Source: Aquatica leii (lineage: Eukaryota; Arthropoda; Insecta; Coleoptera; Lampyridae). From it: a DNA stretch of 64,000 nucleotides. The stretch covers positions 162,996,035 to 163,060,034 of the forward strand of contig CM069432.1 of NCBI GenBank assembly GCA_035610365.1, read 5' to 3'. Each line of letters begins with the position of its first letter. Within the stretch, counting starts at the first letter, position 1. The notes under the pieces were generated by a model. The model searched no databases. It saw nothing but the letters and a program-made list of their open reading frames with translations, and had not been told where the DNA came from. Below, piece by piece: positions 24,605 through 35,279 of the stretch. The position numbers were made by a program, and so were the translations under genes.

Positions 24605-24895
24605 ACATTGTCTGTCACAGAAACCGTATACTATATAAAAAATCTTACTCGTCACAGAAACCGCACTGTTTTGACACAATGTCACAGAAACCGTACAGTA
24701 CTCAAAAATACACACTGGCACAGAAACCATACAAGTTTTCACGGTGTCACAAAAGCCGTACAGTTATATACTACTATTGTTGTTGCTTCCTTAGTCAACT
24801 TGAAGCAAACATGCTGCAAGCCTCAAAATATGTCATGACAATATTTGCTGCAAGTTTTATAGTTGTCACAATAAGTTTGCTGCAATCTTGATACA
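24605..24895. repeat. Two further short-motif arrays
   Basis: GTCACAGAAACCGTA recurs about five times at uneven 30-50 base spacing (24612-24765). It is followed by a second motif, roughly ACATGCTGCAAGCCTC or TTTGCTGCAAGT, three times near 24810-24890. They directly follow the 21-base array, making one compound minisatellite block. Confidence 0.65.
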
Positions 24896-25365
24896 AGCTT
24901 ACATTGCTGTTTGAGTTGTTAATTAAAAACTAGTTGATTTTAAATTAAACTAAATAATGTCTCTTGATGTTAACCTAAAAAATTAGTTTATAAAGTTCCC
25001 ACCAGATGGGGTATCTGATTTTAGAAATCCCCAATAATTCAGTAGTGTACTTGTTTATATTGCAATTTTGCAATTTCTTCGTTAGTATTTGAAGGCTTCT
25101 TATGCCACTTTTTAGATTGTGCAGCTGTTACTTGATGTAGGTTAAAAATAATGTGAGTTATACACACCTTTTTAGATTATTGGAAATGGGTTCTACCAAA
25201 CAACACAACACCTTTATTATTAATACTTATTTTTGTTAAGGAATTCACAATAAACAAAGAACATGAGATTATTCCTACCAAAATTGCTACAAACAGTTTC
25301 ACTAGCAATTTTCTAATGAAGTATTTTGAGATGATTCTTTTGCACAACATGATTGTCGTAGACCC

Positions 25366-26165
25366 CAAAGGTTGTATAGTACGGATATTATTTTAAAAGA
25401 AAAATCTACCAGTCAGCCTACTCTTTTAAGAGAAAAAGTTATTGAAGATATTCTCCAAAGAATGAAAGCGAGTCCAAAAAAATCTCAATTGTTACATCAA
25501 ACAAATCTATCATTTGATACATGTCAGAAAACTTGCAAGAAAGTCGTGCAATTACACCTATACAAAGTGACACAAGAGTTACTGCCTTCTGATTTTCCAC
25601 ATCGAATACAGTATTGTCAATGGTTTAACACAATCTTAAACAATTATTACGTGTTAGACGTAATTTTCTTTAGTGATGAAGCATGGTTTCATCTTAGCAG
25701 ATATGTGAATTTTGAGAATAGTAAAATATTGTCAGAAACCCCTCATATATTTTTTTAGAAACATCACTTCATCCGCAAAAGATTACAGTGCGGTTGGAAA
25801 TGTCACGACCGAGATCTTATTTTTTTAAATGAAAATATGAATGCAAACAACAACAATGCAAAAAGATTGTGTCGCCGCTATATCTACCGCTCATATTGCT
25901 AAAATAACATTTAATGATTTACAACTGTATTTGATAACCGATTGATAAGGAAAAACAGATAGCTTTCATGATGACTCGATTTATTCTCACAACTTTTTTA
26001 TATTTGGTTTTTTAAAAAATAAAGTACTTTTACAGCGTCTACAAACTTTAGAAGAAATGCAAAATGTGATTACAGAAGCTCTTTACAGTATTACACCCGA
26101 AGTGTTACATATTTTTAAAAACATTAAAAAAAAGTAAACCTGTGTTTAAATTCAGATGGGCAATA
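25366..26165 (+). pseudogene. Tc1/mariner (DUF4817-type) transposase pseudogene
   Basis: This fragment reads STSQPTLLREKVIEDILQRM, then a helix-turn-helix region (LSFDTCQKTCKKV), then ELLPSDFPHRIQYCQWFN and VIFFSDEAWFHLS, where the Asp of FSDEAWF is the first catalytic residue. ETSLHPQKITV follows, and near the 3' end FGFLKNKVL, then TLEEMQNVITEALYSITPEV and NSDGQYFKRIL-type ending. The middle, with the second and third catalytic residues, is badly scrambled, with several frameshifts between 25755 and 26000. The N-terminus is missing. It belongs to the same broad family as the relic at 11632-12720. Confidence 0.8.
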
Positions 26166-26656
26166 TTTTAAACGGATCTTGTAAAATAAATTGCATAATT
26201 TTTTCATTTGTTTATTACACTGTAATTTAACTTCTATTGAACTTTATATTTATAAGAATTTGAAACTGTATTTTGTCTTGTAAATTAAGTGACAAAATAC
26301 ATTTATATCTTATTCACTTTATAGATATTACTAAAAAATTTTACGGGCTGGCGCCGTCTATGGAGTATTAATATTTAGTACTTGATACTAGCTTGACACT
26401 AATTTTGCAAACAAGTCTTATATTTTTAACGTTCATTTACCCTATATTAACAACACTAAGTTGGACAAATATTGGCCCAATATGCATAATATTGAAAAAC
26501 ATTATGGAATACTAGAAATTCTGTGCATTAAAATATAACATTTTCTACCATTAGTAATAGATTATTTATACTTTGAAATATTTAGTAATTATTAAAAACT
26601 TTGTAGTACATGTAATTAAAATTTTGCATCTTTGATCAATATACAACATAAACGTT

Positions 26657-27358
26657 TTAATTATAATCAATTTTTGGAAGTCCCACCTAAAAAATTTAAT
26701 GTAAGATATGCTTGTGTAGGTTTACACTTACCTTGTCTTTTTCGACATGACCACATTCAAATATTGCTACAGCAGTTTCACACTCATTGCTAAGATCTTT
26801 AACTGTAATCGGCATCAATTATAATCAGTTTAACATAAATGCAATTTACCTTTTCCCATACAAGTTTCGACAACTTGTTTCGTTTTGCTGTAGTATTCTT
26901 CATCAATGTCTTTCAGTTTTTCTACTGCAGCTAGACTACCAGCTTTATCTAGTTTTCCGTTTGCATCTATCTAAAAATAGTTAATAATAAATTTTAATCG
27001 ACTTAATAATTAGTTTTTATTACACATCCTATTTTTTTGTGTATGCAAGCTAAGAAGCATTTTCCTTTTTCTGTTACTGGCGGTAAATCATGAAACATTG
27101 GTGCTAAATCCTCTAAATATATAAAATAAAAAAATGATTATTCGACTACAACTGTAGTCAGTTAATTACCGTCTGTTACGCCCAGTTCCTTTATACATTG
27201 TTCGCCAATTTCTTTGCCATGTTTTTTTATAGTCTCGGCTGCTTCAGGTGAAAGCTTTGCGGAAGATGAGTAAAGTAGTATCATGTCATTAAAATAAAAA
27301 AAATGCTTACCCCGTATGCTATCACGAACCACGACGATAATACAATGAAGTGCTTCAT
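26657..27358 (-). CDS. Odorant-binding protein (copy 2), 147 aa, 6 exons
   Basis: A paralogue of the gene at 15781-16499. Minus-strand exons: 27358-27311, 27254-27170, 27112-27024, 26970-26850, 26802-26732, 26686-26657; all GT-AG, total 444 bases. Signal peptide MKHFIVLSSWFVIAYG; cysteines at 36, 63, 67, 111, 122 and 131 with the same spacing, plus the extra Cys74. Exons 2-5 have identical lengths in both copies. Differences cluster in residues around 40-57, near 110 and in the C-terminus (VGLPKIDYN), while KGKCFLAC, AAVEKLKDIDE and VKDLSNECETAVA are unchanged. The reading frame is intact, which suggests both copies are under selection. Introns are 45-57 bases. Likely a secreted ligand carrier; the ligand is unknown. 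Confidence 0.95.
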
Positions 27359-27399
27359 TTCTTCGTTTTGACAGTTTGGAACTGAAATAGACATTCAAT

Positions 27400-28600
27400 G
27401 TTTGTCATTTTATAGGTTAATCTCGAAGGCCACAACTGGTTGTCAACAAATTTTAGATTTAACTAATTTTATTATTAAATTACGTATTTGGTGTTTTGTG
27501 TAATAATTATATAACTAATTACTGCTATCATTAACTTGAATTAGATCTTTGTTTTGATATTGATTTTGTTTTGTTAATATTCATATAATAGACTTCTGTC
27601 TGTGTTTACATACTTTAAATGAGTAATTACTAGTTTTCCTATTGTTATAAAACAAAAGTAAACAAACGTTAAATGAGAAAAAGAGAAAAGAGTAAATTAT
27701 ACCTTATAACGTGCATTTTTAGGCAATTATGAAAATTGCAGACGGTATTTTTTTAAAAAATGTAAATATACTATTACTCACGTAAACATTATTTTATTCA
27801 TAAATAAATTAATACTGAATGTTTAACAAGATGGCTACAATACGTTCTAAATTAAATAATAAATCTTTCAACATCTTAACTATAATAATTAGATAGCGTA
27901 ACAAAAGTAGTTTGCTAGAGCGCTTAATCATTGCGTTGTACAAATGAGGTTTCCATCAACTTTTAGCAGTGCATAACTATAAAAATCTAGAATACATAAT
28001 TGAGAATCATATCTAATTGTCTTGATTAAGAAGTAATCAATACTTTATTCTGACAACAAAAGAAGCATTGGTTTTATGCGAACATAACAGCAACAAAGTA
28101 TCTTTCCTTTTTGCAAAATATAAATAATCATTTTTATTATTATTATTATTTATATATAAATTATGAAAAATGTAATTTTTTTTCGTGTTTTAAATGCTTT
28201 CGCTTTTGGTGCTTGTAACTGCGTAGGTTTTGTCTTGAAGTTTGCTAAATTTTAACTAGTAACAGACCAAAGTAATGTAAAAGTAACTGTAATTACAAAT
28301 TTTGAAAGAATGTTTTAATTTCAAAAAAATTGGACGTTTTATTAATACGTGATAACTTCACTCTAAATGCAAATATCTTTATTTTATGTGAACTGACATG
28401 TAGATTTTATTAATTTTTCTCTATAAAATTATTATTTTTTGAGTGCTACTACATATGTACAAAAAATCTGCTAAGGTTCATGTCGATTGCATTTAGAATA
28501 AAAAAGTTATAATGTTTTAAACTGCTTTTTGAAACCGATAGTAGTTTGTGTCGTGTTTGCTTATGTGTGTGAAAAACACCTGACTTTAGGTGTTGATTGA
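27400..28600. other. AT-rich upstream region of OBP gene 2
   Basis: The first 100-150 bases resemble the upstream flank of OBP gene 1 (both have TTTTATAG followed by GGTTAA or TTAAAC, then CTCGAAGGC), so the duplication included the proximal promoter. A TTA microsatellite lies at about 28130-28155. Nothing else was recognised. Confidence 0.5.
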
Positions 28601-28735
28601 AATATTCTTAAAGATAGTCAACTTATGTAAAAAGAACGCAATACTTGTATGCATGTACGATTGCGTTTCTGTTTACTTTTTTGCCTGTACTGAAGCGCAA
28701 TGAATTAATGCGGTCAACACTTTAACTACAATAGA
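28601..28735. repeat. Dispersed MITE-like repeat, copy 2
   Basis: Matches 4985-5110 in inverted orientation. It contains its own inverted pair AACGCAAT ... ATTGCGTT. Only two copies are visible in the window and no target duplication was identified. Confidence 0.6.
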
Positions 28736-28873
28736 GTAGCTGAAACCGCAGATTAGAGGTAACGCATTGAACACTGATGCTTCGTTGCCATGTTATAAAA
28801 TGAAAAAAAAAGTATTTTAATGCCCATTATTATGAGAAGTAAATATAAGGACCAACGTTTACCAATAAACTTG

Positions 28874-28936
28874 ATATAAATCTGCTTGAAACATATTAAC
28901 TTATTTAAAGTTAATATGTTTCAAGCAGATTTATAT
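28874..28936. repeat. Perfect 29-base inverted repeat, 5-base loop
   Basis: 28874-28902 (ATATAAATCTGCTTGAAACA...) is the exact reverse complement of 28908-28936, with loop ATTTA. The lack of any mismatch in the arms suggests either a recent origin or constraint as an RNA hairpin. Confidence 0.9.
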
Positions 28937-29552
28937 TACTTCTTTCATCAACACTTAAATATTTTTTTACAATTTTTGCACTTATTTTTTTTATATAAAT
29001 AGTAACACAAATAACCCGCAATACGGAACAGAATCTAAAAAAAATTTTAACATTCTTGTCACGTTGAAGCGACACTTCCATGTCTTCAGTTATAAAGTTG
29101 CTGTACTCTATTGTTTCTTTTCGTTAGGTTTAGCGTTTATTGTTTTATCTAGGGTACGTAACAACTGGTCACAGTTTGCTTGTTGAATTGGTACTTTTAA
29201 ACGAATGTGCATGTTGTGCTGTAACGCTATCTTGGATTTACGACCAGATGATTAGGAATTATATCTTTCTCTGGCATGAATCATTGGAAACAAATTATTA
29301 GTGACGATAAACTTTAAGTTAAAAAATGGCAAAACGAATTTCGTATATACTTTCCCATATTTACTATTATTAATCTACATAATTATCTAATAAGTGTATA
29401 CCTACGTGAAAATAAAACCTTCGTTAATATTGTTATTATTTTTTGAAATATTTACGTTACAGTGAAATTAAAAAAAGTAGTATTTAGATTACTTTAGAAT
29501 AGATTTTGTTTACATATTTAAATAAATACTTGATTCAATCATTTTCAAAATA

Positions 29553-29590
29553 TTATTATTATTATTATTATATATTATTATTATAAAACA
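29553..29590. repeat. TTA microsatellite
   Basis: About seven TTA units, followed by further TATTATTA wording. Confidence 0.85.
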
Positions 29591-29739
29591 AACTGTTTAA
29601 GACTAAGTAACAAAATAAAAATAAAAAAATACAGAATCCCAAAATCCACAACAATCTGCAAGATTAAGCTATTAAAGACAAATATTTTAGAAAGAAAAAC
29701 GTGAATTTCGAAGTACAAGAAGTCAAAAAACTTTCAAAA

Positions 29740-30942
29740 ATACAAAAACATCTAGAATAAAAAACTCCTTGTATAGGATAAAGTCATTATTTTCGCGTAT
29801 TTGAACGTCATTGTTTTGTGTTCCTTCATTGGGAGATTCGTCATTATTCAGATAGGCATAATCTGAGATAACATCAGGCCTGAAACGATCAATTCCTGTT
29901 GCTCGAAAACTAAAAAGAGCTTTTTAAATAGTGCAGACTTGGACCAAGCTTCGATTAAAAGTTTACCAAGTTGAAGTCCGTTGATGGCTCTTGTGGGATT
30001 GCCTCTTATAAAAGTATTAGACGCAGCATGGTAATATAATTTAAAGAATTTAAAAATTGCGCGTTCTAGAGGTTGTAAGAACTGCGTGACGTGGCTCGGC
30101 AAACACAACAAAATATTGTCGTTTTTGTCAGCTAATTCCAGTACATCTACGGAACTAACATGGGAGGTGTGACCATCCAAAATAAGTAACACAAGCCTTT
30201 GGGGTTTCTTGGCAGAAACTGATTTTGAAGCCAATTAAAAAATATTGAGATTTGACGTAGGCAGATTTCTCTGACATACAGATTACTGCACCTAGCGGCA
30301 TTTTATCTTCATATTCCATTTTTTACCCTTGAAGATGCACATTGGCAGATTAAATAGGCCTTCCGCATTACAGCAAAACAAAACGGAAATGGTTTCCCCT
30401 GATGTTTTTGCTGCTACATTTTTTGAACCTTTTGCGGCGACTACATACTCCGGTCTATTGTTAAGTTGCAGACCTGTTTTGTCCATATTAAATAAACTGC
30501 CGAGTAATTCAAAGTAATCAGCCACATCTTTTCTATTAATTCCTTTAGCTCTTGATGATGACACTTCTTTCGACTTTCTGATGAACAAATTTGGATTTCT
30601 GCGCATAAAGAAATAAAACCAGTCTTTTCAGATTTTCTTGTTGATTTTGTTGAATCTATGTTTTATTTTTAACTTTTCAGCTAAGTGGTATGCTATTTGA
30701 CGTGCTTGGTTCACAATGTTACGCTCATTACTAAAAGTTAACGCAGCTGATGGACTTAAGAAACCATTTTGTGTACTTCCTGACTTTAGTCTTCTCCGCA
30801 GCGTCGTGCACGGAACATTAAATTCTCGGCCAGTGGCATTAACACCCATACCACTACGAACTGCTTCAGTAGCAAAAACTAAAACATCTTCTGACCCCTC
30901 CTCACGTTTACAACTTCCTTTTTTCCTGTAGCGGCTTGGCAT
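29740..30942 (-). pseudogene. Pogo-family (jerky-like) transposase pseudogene
   Basis: Minus-strand blocks in order: an HTH_psq-type domain from the ATG at 30942 (VRSGMGVNATGREFNVPCTT, LRRRLKSG), RQIAYHLAEKLKIKHRFNK, FMRRNPNLFIRKSKEVS, RAKGINRKDVADYFELLGSL, the first catalytic Asp in FNMDKTGLQLNNRP, GSKNVAAKTSGETISVLFCC, LPMCIFKGK, the second Asp in LLILDGHTSHVSS, then LLCLPSHVTQFLQPLERAIF and NGLQLGKLLIEAWSKSA. The third acidic residue is Glu (PLER), where pogo relatives usually have Asp. Breaks lie near 30610, between 30295 and 30234, and near 29925; about ten residues before NMDKTG are missing. The C-terminal tail continues in another frame as FRPDVISDYAYLNNDE. Confidence 0.85.
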
Positions 30943-31593
30943 CTGAGAACGGATGTAAAATAAAATAAATATCGACAGACCCTACAGTATTTCTAAATAA
31001 AGCGGGTGGAATGACGCAAACCAACTTACCCGACAGCAGAAAATGAGGTGGCTCAGCTAATATCTCCTTTTCAAATGCATTTGCTGAGATGTTTTAGGTT
31101 AGGTATGTTATCTATACTGGATGTAAACTTTTTATGTACAAAAACCTATTTTGCCAACATGCACATAACACCCACAATACTAGCAAATACAAATTGCACA
31201 AAATTAACCGCACATTAAAAGTTACATATAGCATTTTCTTACTTTTGATCGTACACCGGAAGAATGGCTGCAAGCTAGCACTTGGTGCGCCACCACTTAA
31301 TGCAAGAACGAAGTAAACCTTTAGATTGGTAATTTAATACAAAAATATGAGGATACTATTAGTTTTCCCAGCATCCGTTAAGTGGCAGAAGTAGTATTAT
31401 TCAAACAGATTCTAACATCTTTGAAATACGAAATTAAACGAAATGAACCGATGTTAAATACGAAATTGTAATACCAGCAAGAAGTTGTAGATTATGAATT
31501 AACATTAGGACAGTAATTATTTTAATTAGCATTTTTTTTTTAAATAGATAGTGATATAAAAAAAACTGCTGTGTACCTGTTTGTATAGATAAA

Positions 31594-32965
31594 ATGAGTA
31601 AAAGACATCGCTTCCTTAAAAGTATAAAATATTTTAATGAGTGGGTGAGAAATATAAGTTTACAAAAATTAACGGACAAAGATATATCATCAGTTTCCTT
31701 AAAATACTATGTATGTAATAGATATTTTAAAAGCCAATATTTAGTGCCTGGTACAAAAAAAGGATTACGTAAAGATGCAATACCCACTTTGCATTTGTCA
31801 GACATGGTTTACCATACAACCATATATTGCTGGAATTTTCAATTTTCCATTTTAGATTATAACAAAACTTCTATTAATGTTTCGAACACAACAAAAGAAA
31901 GTGATTTTGAAATCTTTCCCATCAACTAGTATGGTTGAGATTTGCTTAACTTCAATTTTATATGCTTAAGTGATGGACACGTATTGGTAAATAAATTAAA
32001 TAAAATGAAAGTGTCTCTAATGAGCCAATGACATGAAGAGTAATGCGTAATGCTATAGCCATTATGAGCAGTACCAAATTTCAGGATACCATTAATAACA
32101 AGTTTGTTACAAATTCGTCCATCACAAATTTAATTAAAACACTCTAGGGTTTTATTTACTTAAGCACAGTTTATTAAAAAACTTAAGTATATTTTTTCGC
32201 GGACTTTAAATAAAAATTGACCTAAATTTTTTTTTTGGTAATATTAGAGCGCATTGTATAAGAAATACATCACATAATTTAGCACATTTTACAACATCTT
32301 TTAAAGCATTATTTATAAATAACTGTATGGCTGCTCATTTACTTGGTATGAACTCTGACGATGACAACAGTATAGGTGCTTTAAATACGTTGAGAACATT
32401 TCTCACTGCAGACATTTCTGACGACATTACTGTTTTTAAAGAGGCTCACGAAATACCTAAAAATGTACCTTATGTTCTAATGTCTCGTAAAAAGACCAGA
32501 TTACCAAAATCTGTAACCGCATGTATATCTGGTTTTGTAGCAAAAAAAACAAATTAATGTCGGTGCGACATGAATTTCGTGAAAAGTGTAAATATGGAAC
32601 GCGGTTCAAAAACCCCAAAGTATTTATTTGTTAAAAAATCATAGCTACGAAAGCATTAAAAATAATGTCATTGTGTTAGTTGTAAATCTATTTTGTTACA
32701 TTCTGTTGCTGATGTTCTAGTTGATATAATTGTTGCAAAGCAATACAGTGGAGCTAAACTTATAACATCTGGAAGTTATCTTTATTATGTCACAGGTCAA
32801 TCCTTATCCAAATTATTGTATTTGATTCCGCATCACAGTTCAATATTTGGGATACAAAAAAATGTTGTTAACTGTGACACTATCGTTTATTTTTTTAATA
32901 CATTAAATTGTAAATATCATGCAAACACAGGGCGTTTAATAGTACGTGAAAAGAATGTCAGCTAA
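31594..32965 (+). pseudogene. Probable P-element-like (THAP) transposase pseudogene
   Basis: The first block reads EWVRNISLQKLTDKDISSV, then YYVCNRYFKSQYLVPGTKKG and LRKDAIPTLHLS, the second half of a THAP zinc finger (AWV, HF-like and the terminal AVPT/AIPT motif). Later blocks at 32327-32557 (HLLGMNSDDDNSIGALNTLR, VPYVLMSRKKTRLP, ACISGFVAKK) and 32690-32965 (AKQYSGAKLITSGSYLYY, LNCKYHANTGRLIVRE) resemble the C-terminal part of THAP9 or P-type transposases, which is my inference. The catalytic middle is missing. Frames are interrupted by stops. Confidence 0.5.
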
Positions 32966-32999
32966 ACAAAGATTAAAATAAACCAGTACCTATGTCTTT

Positions 33000-34040
33000 T
33001 TCACTTGTAATTTTCAAACTACATTGTTGGTAAAACGTCTAATGTTTATGCCTTATTTAAATTCCAAATATTTTTATGATTCAATAAAATTCTTGAAAAT
33101 TTTTAGTTTGTTTTTTTTTAATTTTAAATAAGCTGTACTTGCTGCAAAATAGTTGGTCTACAAATGTTAGAACACATTTGCATTAACCATTTTGTAGCAA
33201 CACAAAACATAGTGAACTAAAATAACAAGCGCTGAAGATAGTCAATGTACAGTGTGTAGACTTTTACGTTGCGCGCTACCTGCACAAAACCCTGGTAAGG
33301 TCGACAATAAAGTATCATCCTTGAAAGTGATTACGAAGGTGTTACAAAATTTCTTTAGAAAAATGCATAAGCAATTACTGTAATCTCTAAGAATCAAGTT
33401 CTGATATTGTCGTATACCTACTCAAAATATAAATAAAAACTCGTGTATAATGTCATACTATACTGAAAATACATCAATTATTAAATATTGCTTAAAGAGC
33501 AATTTTATTTTGACTTGAATATTATTCATTTATTTTGAAATTTGGGTTACAGTTATACCACAAGTAATAACATATTAATAATTACGTAATGTATATGACA
33601 TTACGTTAACCGTTACCTGATTGAAACTTTAAAAACGAAAAAAATAATGTGATTAGAATAGAATTGTGATAAATAAAAAAGACTTAAATATTAATTATTT
33701 ATTCAAAAATTCTATTGACAGTAACAATGGTGGTGTAATTACAATGAAATTTAAACACAAAAAAATGTTTTATTACGGTTTCAAAAAATACGTTAACAAT
33801 TACCGCAAACTTAAGAATAAATTTCTTTTTAAAGCGTTGCAAATAATAGAATAGTGTAATACCATTGTTAAACGATTAGTTAATTGTAGACTAGATTCGT
33901 CATATATTCAGATAATCCATTTACACTAACAATTATATTGTAACAAGTAAATCTTTCTTTAAAAGAATAATTTGGCATTTGTTTCTATTGTAATTCGGTA
34001 ATTCTATTATAATCAATTTAAAGATTAAAAAATTTCGTAT
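33000..34040. other. AT-rich intergenic, nothing recognised
   Basis: No coding-like frame or repeat end was recognised. The Lys- and Asn-rich frame at 33666-33854 is compositional. Confidence 0.45.
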
Positions 34041-34059
34041 ATAAAGTGTTCAAAAACAA

Positions 34060-35231
34060 CTGCAGTATCACACTTTTAATAAAAATGGAAAATCGTGGAC
34101 ATCCACTGGAAATTCGTGGAAATTGGTTTGCATGATGCTAGAAAATCATCAACCGAAATTGCAAGAACACTTGGGGTGCCGGTAAGATTTTTTTAGCCAT
34201 GATAATTAATAATAGTTAAATTTTGTGTCTACTAAAGTTTATGTGCTTTAATGTATTTAAGAATAACTATCATTTGAGTTAAAAAAAAATAGGTTTTTGA
34301 AATAGTAACGCAGTGACCTAATAGATTAAACAATTGTGTTGAATTATTTTTTTATTTTTTTTAAGCACTTTTGGACGTGAACTTGTGTCTTCTACTACTT
34401 TTGTGTATTTTACTCTCTTCAATTTGAAACATTTATAAATCAAGATATATTTTAACATTAAAATCTTAGTTTATTACTAAACATCACAAACAACTTGTTT
34501 GATTTTTTTAAAGATTATAATACAATTGAATTTTAGATGAGAACTGTTCAGCATTGGTTGAAAAACTACGCAGATGATGGCTACAACGGTTTGAAAAATA
34601 AGCCACGCCAAACTAAACCATTTAGTATATCTCAAGAGATGTTAGAAGATATCGAAAATTTTGTCAGTGATCAGCCTTTTGTAAGTTCCTCTGACATAAA
34701 AGAACATTTTAATCTACCTTGTCATAAATCGACTATATGCAAACGATTAAAGTCGATAGGATACAGACCTAGACGTCCAGCACGGAAGATCGACTTAACT
34801 GAAGTACACCAAAGGCTTTTTTCCTTTTTGTCAAAGGAAGATAAGCAGAGATTGGACAGCAGTTGTGTTTTCCGATGAAAAAGTATTTTCATCTTCCGAA
34901 GACAGTTTAAGGTTAAAACCAGTGTGGCGGATGAACGGCACAAGATATTTGAACAAAAACGTTTTAAGACAAAAAAGAAGTGGAAGAATTTCTGCAGCTT
35001 ATTGGGGATGGATGACTTCATTTGGTCCTGGTGAAATAGTAAGGATCAATGGCCGCATGACAGGTTTGGATTATAGAGATATCTTAGATGATATAATGCT
35101 TCCTTCCGTGCGAGTCATCTATCCAGAACCACATCCGATAGTATTTGTTCAAGACAATAGTTCTGTGCATCGATCGCGAATAGTGCGTTATTGGTTTGAT
35201 GATCATACAGAAATAATACAAGTTTTGAATG
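34060..35231 (+). pseudogene. Tc1/IS630-type transposase pseudogene with candidate intron
   Basis: A first block at 34083-34181 reads GLHDARKSSTEIARTLGVP (helix-turn-helix). A consensus donor follows (CCG then GTAAGA), and TTTTAG at 34531-34536 precedes MRTVQHWLKNYADDGYNGLK, so 34182-34536 behaves like a 355-base phase-0 intron. Then come SSSDIKEHFNLPCHKSTICK and RLKSIGYRPRRPARK. After a one-base frameshift near 34850 the catalytic part continues: WTAVVFSDEKVF (first Asp), SAAYWGWMTSFGPGEIV, DILDDIMLPSV and VFVQDNSSVHRSRIV (second Asp), stopping at DDHTEIIQVLN. The third acidic residue and the end are lost exactly where a 14-base palindrome begins (35218). Confidence 0.8.
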
Positions 35232-35253
35232 GGATTATTCATTCAAAACTTGT
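35218..35253. repeat. 14-base perfect palindrome at the truncation of the Tc1-like gene
   Basis: ACAAGTTTTGAATG at 35218-35231 is repeated inverted at 35240-35253 around an 8-base loop. The transposase homology ends in the left arm. Confidence 0.85.
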
Positions 35254-35279
35254 TTGTAAAATTTTTAAATGTGTTTAAG

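Noticed and set aside
24379-24742. Overlapping minus-strand frames with heptapeptide repeats
   Set aside because: All three frames stay open because the 21-base unit has no stops; no family, splice or start context supports a protein.
31434-31679. Minus-strand frame over the THAP block
   Set aside because: It is a shadow of the plus-strand THAP-type coding relic.
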